Source of the DNA: Defluviitaleaceae bacterium
GTDB lineage: Bacteria; Bacillota_A; Clostridia; Lachnospirales; WQUN01
Reading direction: 5' to 3'
Assembly: GCA_009779525.1 (NCBI GenBank)
Contig: WREB01000017.1
Location: 1-11,064, forward strand
DNA: 11,064 nt
This document shows, in pieces, positions 1-6,257 of this stretch. The translations under genes and the position numbers were made by a program. The notes under the pieces are model-generated. The model saw only the letters and a list, made by a program, of their open reading frames with translations, searched no databases and had not been told where the DNA came from. Position 1 is the stretch's first letter; every line of letters starts with the position of its first letter.

Positions 1-691
1 CCGCTTCGAAAAGCATTATCAGCGCGCCGGGACAATCCCCCGTAAGCGTCCCGATCAATTCGTCCCTTATCCGCTCGGCGCTCACGCATCTAAGCTTATG
101 CGACAGCTTTTTTATCGCGCCAAGCGTATCACTTTCGATTTCGAAGCCCAGCCGCGAGGCGAAGCGGACCGCCCGCATCATCCTGAGCGCGTCCTCGCCG
201 AACCTTTTTTCCGCAATCCCCACGCATTTAATCAATTTGCCGTTTATATCGGCGATTCCGCCGTGAGGGTCCACGAAACCGGTCCTTGGATTGTACGCGA
301 CCGCGTTCATCGTAAAATCCCGCCGCGACAAGTCGTCCTCGATTTTGGCGGAGAATGCCACCCGCGAGGGCCGCCGACCGTCGAGGTATTCGCCGTCCGT
401 CCTATACGTCGTCACTTCGAACGCTTGACCGCCGATTAAAACGGTGACGGTCCCGTGCGCGATCCCGGTGTCCGCGGTCCGGCTAAAAAGCGTCTTGACC
501 CGATCGGGCGGCGCCGATGTCGCGATGTCGAAATCTTTCGGAATAACGCCCCGCAGCATATCGCGCACGCATCCCCCGACCGCGTAGGCGCCGTGCCCGT
601 CTTGCTCAAGCACGCCTATGACGCGAAGCGCTTCGTCCGGAAGCGGCGCATTTTCGCGCGCGGCCGGTCCATTCACATCAATTGACATCAT
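1..691 (-). CDS. cca: CCA-adding enzyme (class II tRNA nucleotidyltransferase), N-terminal part
   Basis: Adds or repairs the 3'-terminal CCA of tRNAs in the cytoplasm without a nucleic-acid template. The 230 residues visible hold the nucleotidyltransferase head and the start of the neck: GG at 39-40 followed by CVRD, the metal-binding DFD (D53, D55) in KDFDIATSA, the RRDFTMNA motif at 123-130, and the base-recognition motif EDALRMMR at 166-173. Family members are about 400-460 residues, so roughly half the protein lies beyond the window start. The start is ATG at 689-691 (a second ATG follows directly); an in-frame TGA lies 12 bases upstream, so no longer start exists. No Shine-Dalgarno precedes it, and the minus-strand -10 box ends only three bases upstream, suggesting a leaderless mRNA. 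A CC-adding, A-adding or poly(A) polymerase relative cannot be excluded from this half alone, but the family call is firm. Confidence 0.93.
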   Translation of the reverse strand, partial: MMSIDVNGPAARENAPLPDEALRVIGVLEQDGHGAYAVGGCVRDMLRGVIPKDFDIATSAPPDRVKTLFSRTADTGIAHGTVTVLIGGQAFEVTTYRTDGEYLDGRRPSRVAFSAKIEDDLSRRDFTMNAVAYNPRTGFVDPHGGIADINGKLIKCVGIAEKRFGEDALRMMRAVRFASRLGFEIESDTLGAIKKLSHKLRCVSAERIRDELIGTLTGDCPGALIMLFEA

Positions 692-710
692 GTGATTATA
701 TCAATATCAT
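682..710 (+). promoter_or_regulatory. Predicted promoter of the 736-5084 operon
   Basis: A perfect TTGACA (682-687), a 17-base spacer and TATCAT (705-710, one mismatch to TATAAT) form a near-consensus housekeeping promoter. The transcript would start near 717, leaving a leader of about 19 bases with the Shine-Dalgarno AAGGTGG at 724-730. The -35 box overlaps the first codons of the divergent cca gene, so both promoters cannot be occupied by RNA polymerase at once. Confidence 0.7.
685..693. promoter_or_regulatory. ACAT-C-ATGT palindrome at the -35 box (possible operator)
   Basis: The perfect inverted repeat ACAT/ATGT with one central base overlaps the end of the plus-strand -35 box and the cca start codons. 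A near-identical stretch (AATTGACAT, then ATGTG) occurs at the promoter of the second operon at 5147-5160. Other short palindromes crowd the region: TCAATTGA at 678-685, TGAT/ATCA at 693-703 and CATTAATG at 708-715. Operator function is inferred from position only. Confidence 0.25.
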
Positions 711-723
711 TAATGTATGTAAA
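695..723 (-). promoter_or_regulatory. Predicted promoter of cca (minus strand)
   Basis: Read on the minus strand there is TTTACA (718-723), a 17-base spacer and a perfect TATAAT (695-700), a near-consensus housekeeping (SigA/sigma-70 type) promoter. The expected transcription start falls about at the first base of the cca start codon (691), so the transcript would have no or almost no leader. This promoter interlocks with the divergent plus-strand promoter: its -10 box lies in the other's spacer and vice versa. Confidence 0.7.
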
Positions 724-735
724 AAGGTGGTCGGT

Positions 736-2214
736 ATGAGCAAAAAAATCGTCGTTATCATAATACTGTCAGTCGCCGCGGCTGCCGCCGCTTTCGCGGC
801 GGTTCGGTTCGGTCCGTTCGGAAAGCGCGACCCGAAGCTCGAGGTCTTGCTTGCGGTATCCAAAACCTACGCCGAAGTTAAGCGTCCGGACACAACGCTT
901 ATCTCTCTTCTTTCCGAAATAATCCAAAACAAATGGGACGGCGCTTTTTCGCTCTCGGTCAACAAACTGGAAGCCGGCCTGTTTGAGTTAGAGCCCCAGA
1001 TAACTTCGGCGCTCGGAATCTTCACGCTTAACGGTTCCGCGAGAAGGGATACGGCGCGATCGCAAATAGAAGCCTCGCTCGGCCTTCAACTTGCGGTTAC
1101 GCAGGTGGCCGAGCTGCTGCTTTACTTCGATAAGGATTTGTTCGCTGCCTCCGTCCCCAAGGCATACGGTAATTATATCACGGTTGACCCGAGGCGGGTA
1201 GCCGACGAATGGGACGCTTCAATACTGGGCGATTATTTCGGCCCGATTGGCGGAACGATCCTCCAGGACCCGTTCTACGAATATTATAAAATGATCCTGT
1301 TCTCCGCGCCGAAAAGCGAACCCGCGGACAGGCGCAGCCTCGCCCAAGCCGCGTTAAGGCTGGACGAGGGCGCGAAATACGTTCGCGAAGACAAAGAGGA
1401 CGGCAAGGACGTCTATTCTATAACTTTACCGGGTGATTCGTTAAACGCGTTCATGCGCGAAATCTTCCCGCTTGGCGGCCCCGAGGACGGTTTGCCTGAC
1501 GATTTGATAGGCGACGCGATAAACGGATTATTCGAAATGCTGGACGGCGTAAGCGTGGCCGGCGACGTGTCAATTCGTCTTTACGTCGAAGGGGGCAAGG
1601 TTTCAAGCATAAACTTCGAGGCGGGCGCCGAATTTTCGGAGGGCGAGTTCGGTTTAACCGGCTGGGCCGCGTTTCGCGGAAAAGAAACGAACCTCGACGA
1701 TATAGAGTTGACCGCGCGAATATCAAACGGAACGCAAGTCTATTTGCTTTACGCCGAATTTATAAATAAGTTCCACGACGCGGCCTCGTCCGACACGGAT
1801 ATGAAAATCAAGTTGGTCGACGAAAATACCAGCGGGACGCTGATAGACGCCTCAATCGAAAAGCGATGGGACAAATCCGCCCGGGCGGGCGACAATCTTT
1901 CGTTTCAAGCCGGGGCAAAATTTGGCGGTAACGAGATCAAAATCGGAGCCGGCGGCTTCTGCTATGCGGACGACGCGGGGAAAAAGCTCGACGTAAACCT
2001 TCGGAATCTTTCGTTCGTCTTGACGACGCCCGGGGGAAACGTCGACGCGTCGGTCAATTTAAGGGTCGCGCTGGCGGCGGACGAGTTCGAGATCGATTTC
2101 GACGAAAGCGAGGCGGTCCGGATCGGAAGCATCAACGAATTCGACGTGCTGCTAATGATCGCCAACCTGCTTTCCGATTCGCAGCTGGGCCCGTTGCTTG
2201 ACTTTATGGATTAG
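736..2214 (+). CDS. Secreted or membrane-anchored protein of unknown function, first gene of the dap operon
   Basis: A protein of 492 residues that I do not recognise as a named family. It starts MSKKI and has one strongly hydrophobic, alanine-rich segment at about residues 5-23, which could be an N-terminal membrane anchor or a signal peptide (an AFA-A stretch could be cleaved); there is no lipobox cysteine. The rest is soluble and acidic, with alternating short hydrophobic and polar stretches that look beta-rich in the second half, and a leucine-rich C-terminus. ATG at 736 is chosen because AAGGTGG lies five bases upstream and a signal-like segment follows; an in-frame extension back to 682 would run through the promoter. 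The gene is 14 bases upstream of dapA and shares its promoter. An envelope role would fit co-transcription with diaminopimelate genes, but that is inference. Confidence 0.85.
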   Translation: MSKKIVVIIILSVAAAAAAFAAVRFGPFGKRDPKLEVLLAVSKTYAEVKRPDTTLISLLSEIIQNKWDGAFSLSVNKLEAGLFELEPQITSALGIFTLNGSARRDTARSQIEASLGLQLAVTQVAELLLYFDKDLFAASVPKAYGNYITVDPRRVADEWDASILGDYFGPIGGTILQDPFYEYYKMILFSAPKSEPADRRSLAQAALRLDEGAKYVREDKEDGKDVYSITLPGDSLNAFMREIFPLGGPEDGLPDDLIGDAINGLFEMLDGVSVAGDVSIRLYVEGGKVSSINFEAGAEFSEGEFGLTGWAAFRGKETNLDDIELTARISNGTQVYLLYAEFINKFHDAASSDTDMKIKLVDENTSGTLIDASIEKRWDKSARAGDNLSFQAGAKFGGNEIKIGAGGFCYADDAGKKLDVNLRNLSFVLTTPGGNVDASVNLRVALAADEFEIDFDESEAVRIGSINEFDVLLMIANLLSDSQLGPLLDFMD

Positions 2215-2228
2215 GAAGAAGGGGTGGC

Positions 2229-3131
2229 ATGGCAATTTTTACGGGTTCGGGGACGGCGTTGTGCACGCCGTTCGACGAAAAGAACGAATTTAACTACGAA
2301 GCTTACGAAAAGCTTATAAAATTCCAATTGGATAGCGGGACGGACGCGATCGTTTCGTGCGGGACGACCGGCGAAACGTCCACGCTTTATACCGACGAGC
2401 ATATCGAAGTCGTCCGCGCCGCGGCGGAGATAACCAAAAAGCATATGGGCGGCCGGAGGGTCCCCGTAATCGCCGGCGCCGGCGGAAACGACACGAGGCA
2501 CTGCGTCGAGCTCGGGCGCGAATGCGTCCGCGCGGGCGCCGACGCGTGCATGTACGTGACCCCGTATTACAACAAGACGACGCAGAGGGGTTTGGTTGAG
2601 CATTTCACGAAAGTCGCCTCCCAAGTCGACGCCCCTATAATCCTTTACAACATACAGGTCCGCACCGGCATGAACATGGAGCCGAAGACGTTCGCCGAGC
2701 TTTCGAAAATCGATAGCATCGTGGCCGTGAAAGAGGCGAGCGGAAACATCGTGCAAGTCGCCGAGATCGCCGAGCTGTGCGGCGAACGCATCGACATTTA
2801 CTCCGGCAACGACGATTACGTCCTTCCGATATTGTCGCTCGGGGGCAGGGGCGTGATTTCGACCGCGGCGAACATCATACCCGGCGAAATGCACGAACTC
2901 GTCCAAAAATTCATGGACGGCGACGTCGAAGGAAGCCGGAGGATGCAGCTCGGGATCCTCGCGCTGGTCAGGGCGATTTTCGCGGAGGTTAACCCGATGC
3001 CGATCAAGGCGGCGCTTAACCTATTGGGCTTCGGCGTCGGGCCGTGCAGGATGCCGCTCACGTCGGTCGAGGACAATACGCTTTACGAGTTAAAACGCCG
3101 GATGGCGGAATACGGATTGAAGGTAGGCTAA
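2229..3131 (+). CDS. dapA: 4-hydroxy-tetrahydrodipicolinate synthase
   Basis: Condenses pyruvate with aspartate semialdehyde, the first committed step of diaminopimelate/lysine synthesis, in the cytoplasm. The 300-residue protein is a typical (beta/alpha)8 member of the family. Visible landmarks are CGTTGET at 44-50, with the active-site threonine pair T46-T47; TPYYNKTTQRG at 111-121, with the tyrosine triad member from the neighbouring subunit; Y140; R145; and the Schiff-base lysine K168 in VAVKEASGN. One oddity is that the usual N-[VI]-P-x-R-T-G stretch after the catalytic tyrosine reads NIQVRTG, so the customary proline is glutamine; the arginine is kept. The start ATG at 2229 follows GAAGGGG by four to five bases. 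The stop lies two bases before the dapB start, so the two are almost certainly co-transcribed and probably translationally coupled. Related NAL-family aldolases are less likely given dapB next door. Confidence 0.95.
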   Translation: MAIFTGSGTALCTPFDEKNEFNYEAYEKLIKFQLDSGTDAIVSCGTTGETSTLYTDEHIEVVRAAAEITKKHMGGRRVPVIAGAGGNDTRHCVELGRECVRAGADACMYVTPYYNKTTQRGLVEHFTKVASQVDAPIILYNIQVRTGMNMEPKTFAELSKIDSIVAVKEASGNIVQVAEIAELCGERIDIYSGNDDYVLPILSLGGRGVISTAANIIPGEMHELVQKFMDGDVEGSRRMQLGILALVRAIFAEVNPMPIKAALNLLGFGVGPCRMPLTSVEDNTLYELKRRMAEYGLKVG

Positions 3132-3136
3132 GCTTG
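3120..3136 (+). promoter_or_regulatory. Ribosome binding site and TTG start of dapB
   Basis: AAGGTAGG (3120-3127), inside the last codons of dapA, lies six bases before TTG at 3134-3136. No ATG in this frame gives an intact GCLGRMG nucleotide-binding loop; an ATG-started reading from 3044 would overlap dapA by 88 bases. Confidence 0.75.
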
Positions 3137-3901
3137 ACTAAGATAATATTGAACGGCTGCCTGGGCAGGATGGGAAAAGTCGTGCGCGCGCTTTCCGAAA
3201 CCGACAGGGAATGCGAGATCGTGGCGGGCGTCGATATCGTGATTTCGTTCGACGGGCTGACGATACCGACGTACCCGAGCTTTTCTTACTGCGACATGCC
3301 CGCGGACGTCGTGATGGATTTTACGGGGCCCGGCGCGCTTTCCGATCTGCTTGGCTTTTGCCTGAAGAAGGCGCTTCCCGTCGTTATTTGCTCGACCGGA
3401 TATACCGAGCAGGACAAAAGGGAGATCCAGTCCGCCTCAAGGCATATAGCGGTGTTTTACTCGCCGAACATGTCGCTTGGCATAGGTCTGATCGTCAGCA
3501 TGCTCGGAAGGGCGTCGAGGCTGCTTAACGGTTCGGGTTTCGACATCGAAATCGTCGAAAGGCACCACAACCAAAAGAAGGACGCCCCGAGCGGCACCGC
3601 GCTGCTTCTTGCCGACGCCGCCAACAAGGCGCTGGACGGCGAAATGAAAATAAACGCCGGGCGATCCGGACGCGAATCGAAGCGCGATAAAAATGAAATC
3701 GGAATGCACTCAATCCGAGGCGGATCGATCGTAGGGGAGCATTCGGTCGTCTTCGCGGGGCATGACGAGGTGATCGAATTCAAGCACACGGTGCTTTCGC
3801 GGGAGGTCTTCGCCGTGGGCGCGCTTAAGGCGGCGGCGTTCATAAAAGGGAAGCCTGCGGGTCTGTACGACATGCAGGATTTGATGGACGGATTCGAATA
3901 A
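3134..3901 (+). CDS. dapB: 4-hydroxy-tetrahydrodipicolinate reductase
   Basis: Reduces the DapA product to tetrahydrodipicolinate using NAD(P)H, the second dedicated step of the diaminopimelate pathway. The 255-residue protein shows the Rossmann loop NGCLGRMG at 7-14, an acidic residue after the second strand (D34) compatible with NADH use, MDFTGPGAL at 61-69, the STG turn at 87-89, and the family signature from E139 to A156 with H144-H145, K148 and DAPSGTA. These histidines and lysine correspond to H159, H160 and K163 of the E. coli enzyme. The C-terminal domain is complete, with GEH at 201-203 and the closing VGALKAAAFI helix at 228-237. The start is TTG at 3134 with a good Shine-Dalgarno; starting there makes the protein begin directly at the first Rossmann strand, as in other DapB proteins. 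It lies two bases after dapA. Confidence 0.95.
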   Translation: MTKIILNGCLGRMGKVVRALSETDRECEIVAGVDIVISFDGLTIPTYPSFSYCDMPADVVMDFTGPGALSDLLGFCLKKALPVVICSTGYTEQDKREIQSASRHIAVFYSPNMSLGIGLIVSMLGRASRLLNGSGFDIEIVERHHNQKKDAPSGTALLLADAANKALDGEMKINAGRSGRESKRDKNEIGMHSIRGGSIVGEHSVVFAGHDEVIEFKHTVLSREVFAVGALKAAAFIKGKPAGLYDMQDLMDGFE

Positions 3902-3917
3902 AGCGGCGCGAAGCTTG

Positions 3918-3932
3918 AAGGGGATAATGATG
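3918..3932 (+). promoter_or_regulatory. Ribosome binding site deciding the reductase start
   Basis: AAGGGG (3918-3923) lies six bases before ATG at 3930. An upstream in-frame TTG (3915) overlaps this Shine-Dalgarno and has none of its own; the adjacent ATG at 3927 would be only three bases away. Confidence 0.65.
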
Positions 3933-5084
3933 CGCTATCGGAAGCTGGGCCGGTCGGGCCTTGACGTAAGTGAAATAGGGCTTGGCTGCGAGCATTTGCA
4001 AGACAAGGATTATCAAAGCGTCGAGTCGGTCATAAGCGAAGCGCGCGCCCGCGGAATCAACATCATGGACGTATTCATGTCGGAGCCGCAAATAAGGACT
4101 GACATCGGGCGCGCGATAAGCGGAACGCGCGATAAATGGATCATTCAGGGCCACATAGGCGCCGCCTGGAAAGACGGGCAGTACCTCAGGAGCCGCGACA
4201 TAGCCGAGAACAAGTTTTTTTTCGAAGACTTGCTCGAGCGTTTGCAAACCGGCTTCATCGACATAGGAATGCTTCACTTCGTCGACACCGAAAGCGACTA
4301 CGCTAGCGTGTTTGAGACGGAAATTATCGACTACGCGCGGGAGCTTAAGAAAAGCGGAAAAATAAACCTGATCGGCCTTAGCTCGCACAACCCGGCGGTG
4401 GCTAAAAAAGCCGTCGAAACCGGATTGGTCGACGTATTGATGTTTAGCGTCAACCCCGCGTTCGATCTGCTCCCTTCGATGGACGACATCAACGAGCTGT
4501 TCAAGCCCGAGAAAATAAGAAAGCACGCGACGAGGGGCACGCACCCGGACCGGGCGGCGCTCTACGCCGCTTGCGTCGAGCACGGCTCCGCGATTACGGT
4601 CATGAAGACGTTCGGAGGAGGGACGCTGTTTTATAAGGACGTCTCTTTTTTCGGCCAGCCGATAAAGCCGAACCCGCTTATAAATTTCGCGTTGACGCGG
4701 CCCGCCGTCGCAAGCGCGCTGATCGGCTGCGTTAACGCCGAGCAGGTCCGGCTTGCGGCGTCGTTCGACCCCGAAAGCGCGGAATCCGACTTTGCGTTCC
4801 TTTACGAGCTCGACCCGAAGTACAAGGCGGAGGGCCAGTGCCTTTATTGCAACCATTGCCTGCCGTGCGCTTCGGGAATTGATATCGCGCTTGTAAACAA
4901 GTACGTCGATCTTTCGGGCGTATCTATCGGCAAGGCGCTGCCGCCCACCGTAGCCGCGCATTACTGGGAGCAAGAAGTTTCGGCGTCCGATTGCGCCGGC
5001 TGCGGCGAATGCGAAAAGCGCTGCCCGTTCGGCGTAAAAATAATCGAACGGATGAAGCTTGCGCAAACCGTATTCGGCAAGTAA
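3930..5084 (+). CDS. Aldo/keto reductase-like protein fused to a two [4Fe-4S] ferredoxin domain
   Basis: A 384-residue cytoplasmic oxidoreductase-like protein. Residues 1 to about 280 form an aldo/keto reductase barrel: MRYRKLGRSGLDVSEIGLG at the N-terminus, IGLSSHNP at 148-155 and VKTFGGG-like phosphate-binding residues around 224-231 (VMKTFGGG). The tail carries two cysteine sets, C304-C307-C310-C313 (CLYCNHCLPC) and C355-C358-C361-C365 (CAGCGECEKRCPFG), the layout of two [4Fe-4S] clusters, so electrons may come from or go to ferredoxin. The usual catalytic tetrad Asp-Tyr-Lys-His looks only half present: D47 and H116 align, but the stretch after D47 is VFMSEPQIR with no tyrosine, and the lysine position reads H75 in QGHIG. 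I recall similar variants in clostridial genomes; substrate unknown. It follows dapB by 28 bases with no promoter seen, and is the last gene before the terminator. Confidence 0.88.
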   Translation: MRYRKLGRSGLDVSEIGLGCEHLQDKDYQSVESVISEARARGINIMDVFMSEPQIRTDIGRAISGTRDKWIIQGHIGAAWKDGQYLRSRDIAENKFFFEDLLERLQTGFIDIGMLHFVDTESDYASVFETEIIDYARELKKSGKINLIGLSSHNPAVAKKAVETGLVDVLMFSVNPAFDLLPSMDDINELFKPEKIRKHATRGTHPDRAALYAACVEHGSAITVMKTFGGGTLFYKDVSFFGQPIKPNPLINFALTRPAVASALIGCVNAEQVRLAASFDPESAESDFAFLYELDPKYKAEGQCLYCNHCLPCASGIDIALVNKYVDLSGVSIGKALPPTVAAHYWEQEVSASDCAGCGECEKRCPFGVKIIERMKLAQTVFGK

Positions 5085-5099
5085 ATTAACGACCGTCCG

Positions 5100-5127
5100 G
5101 CCCGCGAAAGCGGGCTTTTAATTTTTT
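5100..5127 (+). terminator. Intrinsic terminator of the first operon
   Basis: GCCCGC, a GAAA loop and GCGGGC form a perfect six-pair GC-rich hairpin (5100-5115), followed by TTTT, AA and a run of six T (to 5127). It lies 15 bases after the reductase stop. The opposite strand has no T tract after the stem, so it acts on plus-strand transcripts only. Confidence 0.9.
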
Positions 5128-5148
5128 CGGGCGATTGGCGAATGAAAA

Positions 5149-5176
5149 TTGACATATGTGGTAACAGGTTTATAAT
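5149..5176 (+). promoter_or_regulatory. Predicted promoter of the adaptor-permease operon
   Basis: Perfect TTGACA (5149-5154) and perfect TATAAT (5171-5176) are separated by 16 bases. The transcript would start near 5183, giving a leader of about 30 bases before the ATG at 5215. It follows the terminator directly, so the second operon is independently transcribed. A promoter this close to consensus suggests high basal activity unless a repressor intervenes. Confidence 0.8.
5152..5159. promoter_or_regulatory. ACATATGT palindrome overlapping the -35 box (possible operator)
   Basis: A perfect 8-base palindrome overlapping the last bases of the -35 box. The surrounding AATTGACAT/ATGTG matches the stretch at 680-694 near the first operon's promoter apart from one inserted base. 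Operator role is inferred from position and recurrence only. Confidence 0.25.
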
Positions 5177-5214
5177 ACGTAAATGCTTTGCGACCGAATA
5201 CGTCGGAGGGATGA

Positions 5215-6243
5215 ATGAAAAGACTTTTTTGGCTTATGCCGGCGGCTTTCCTATTGCTAGCGTCGTGCCTTCCGATCGAGGAGCCCGTCCTTCCCCCGCC
5301 CATTTTAGACATTCCCGAATCCGCGACGTACCGCCAGGTGATGGTGAGCCAGGGCGACGTGATGCTTTACCGCGACATCAGCGCCGGCTACGTCCCGACG
5401 AACGAAATGCAGTTAACTTTCCCGATGAACGACGTTTACATTAAAAACATATTCGTGGCGCAAGGCGACGAAGTCAACGTAGACGATATAATCGCCGAGC
5501 TCGACCGCGAATATTTCCTGCGCGAACTGGAAAAATCGGACCGCGAGGAATCGTGGGCGAGGTTAAACCTGAAGCAGCTGGACGAAAGGTTCGAGCAGGA
5601 ATTTAACCAATCCTCCATGTCCGGCACCGCGGCCGACACCGCCTCATATTTAGAACAGCGCCAAAAGATTTTAAACGAGATCGAATCTATACGCATTAAC
5701 AGGGATTACCTGAGCTTCGAAAGCGAACGCAGGGTGCTTCGCTCGCCGCTTAACGGCGTCGTGACGTATGTGCTCACGTTCCAGGAGGGCGACAGGTCGA
5801 CGGCCGACCAGCGCGTCGCCAACATAGCCGACCAAACGCAGTCGGTGTTCATGGTGCGCGGCCCCGACACCCAGTATTTAGAGCTCGGCGGCGAGTACAA
5901 CATGTCCATAAAAAGCGAACCGTACACAGGGCTGGTCATTGACCCCGCTGAACACGGGATAGACAGGTACGACAAGGACGCGGTCTATCTGATTATACCC
6001 GGCGTCGACGCTTCAATATTCTCCCAGCGCGATTTCGCGACGATACGCGTGGTGCTTGCGGAGTCGAAAGATACCGTATACGTGCCGACCATGGCGGTGA
6101 AGCGTTCGAGCGCCAGGATTTTCGTCTACATCCTGACCGACGGGCTGAGGGACATAAGGGACATCGAGATCGGGCTCGAGGGCAATACGACCATCGAGGT
6201 CCTCAAGGGCTTGTCGCCCGGCGAAACCGTGATTCTCGAATGA
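5215..6243 (+). CDS. Lipoprotein adaptor subunit 1 (MacA/HlyD-type)
   Basis: A 342-residue membrane-fusion/adaptor protein, probably lipid-anchored on the outer face of the cytoplasmic membrane and contacting the permease encoded three genes downstream. Residues 1-18 are a lipoprotein signal peptide ending in the lipobox LASC, with C18 as the lipid-carrying residue. The first half of the biotinyl-lipoyl-like domain is at about 60-97 (VAQGDEVNVDDIIAELD), a charged alpha-hairpin at about 98-172, and the second lipoyl half at about 174-210, with the hallmark LRSPLNGVV. A beta-barrel and the membrane-proximal domain follow (about 210-342, with VPTMAVKR and the closing GLSPGETVILE). No TolC-docking R-x3-L-x6-S pattern is visible at the hairpin tip. 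The start ATG at 5215 has GGAGG five bases upstream; another ATG at 5211 is out of frame. Substrate cannot be told from sequence. Confidence 0.87.
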   Translation: MKRLFWLMPAAFLLLASCLPIEEPVLPPPILDIPESATYRQVMVSQGDVMLYRDISAGYVPTNEMQLTFPMNDVYIKNIFVAQGDEVNVDDIIAELDREYFLRELEKSDREESWARLNLKQLDERFEQEFNQSSMSGTAADTASYLEQRQKILNEIESIRINRDYLSFESERRVLRSPLNGVVTYVLTFQEGDRSTADQRVANIADQTQSVFMVRGPDTQYLELGGEYNMSIKSEPYTGLVIDPAEHGIDRYDKDAVYLIIPGVDASIFSQRDFATIRVVLAESKDTVYVPTMAVKRSSARIFVYILTDGLRDIRDIEIGLEGNTTIEVLKGLSPGETVILE

Positions 6244-6245
6244 CG

Positions 6246-6257
6246 AAGGGGACGATG
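6246..6257 (+). promoter_or_regulatory. Ribosome binding site deciding the adaptor 2 start
   Basis: AAGGGG (6246-6251) lies just upstream of ATG at 6255; counted from the AAGG core, the spacing is five bases. The competing ATG at 6240 overlaps the adaptor 1 stop (ATGA) but has no purine-rich site ahead of it. Confidence 0.5.

Noticed and set aside
98..685. Two short plus-strand open frames (98-439 and 455-685)
   Set aside because: Both are antisense to the conserved cca coding sequence and have basic, low-complexity translations.
682..735. N-terminal extension of the unknown exported protein back to 682
   Set aside because: It would run through the predicted promoter and Shine-Dalgarno; ATG at 736 has the correct spacing and begins a proper hydrophobic leader.
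2211..2906. A 231-codon minus-strand open frame opposite dapA
   Set aside because: dapA is unambiguous on the plus strand; the antisense frame has no Shine-Dalgarno or motif.
3911..3918. AAGCTTGA repeated at 3130-3137 and 3911-3918, each just before a gene
   Set aside because: The TTG is the dapB start in the first copy but not a supported start in the second; an 8-base match is likely chance.
3840..5066. A 408-codon minus-strand open frame opposite the reductase gene
   Set aside because: It is antisense to a clearly conserved gene, has an arginine-rich low-complexity composition with no recognisable motif, and arises from the codon pattern of the plus strand.
5191..5205. CGAC/GTCG inverted repeat next to the adaptor 1 Shine-Dalgarno
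   Set aside because: Only four base pairs with a seven-base loop; too weak to claim a regulatory hairpin or riboswitch.
5142..5444. A 100-codon plus-strand open frame overlapping the start of adaptor 1
   Set aside because: It starts inside the -35 region and reads adaptor 1 out of frame; ATG at 5211 belongs to this frame and leads to no recognisable protein.
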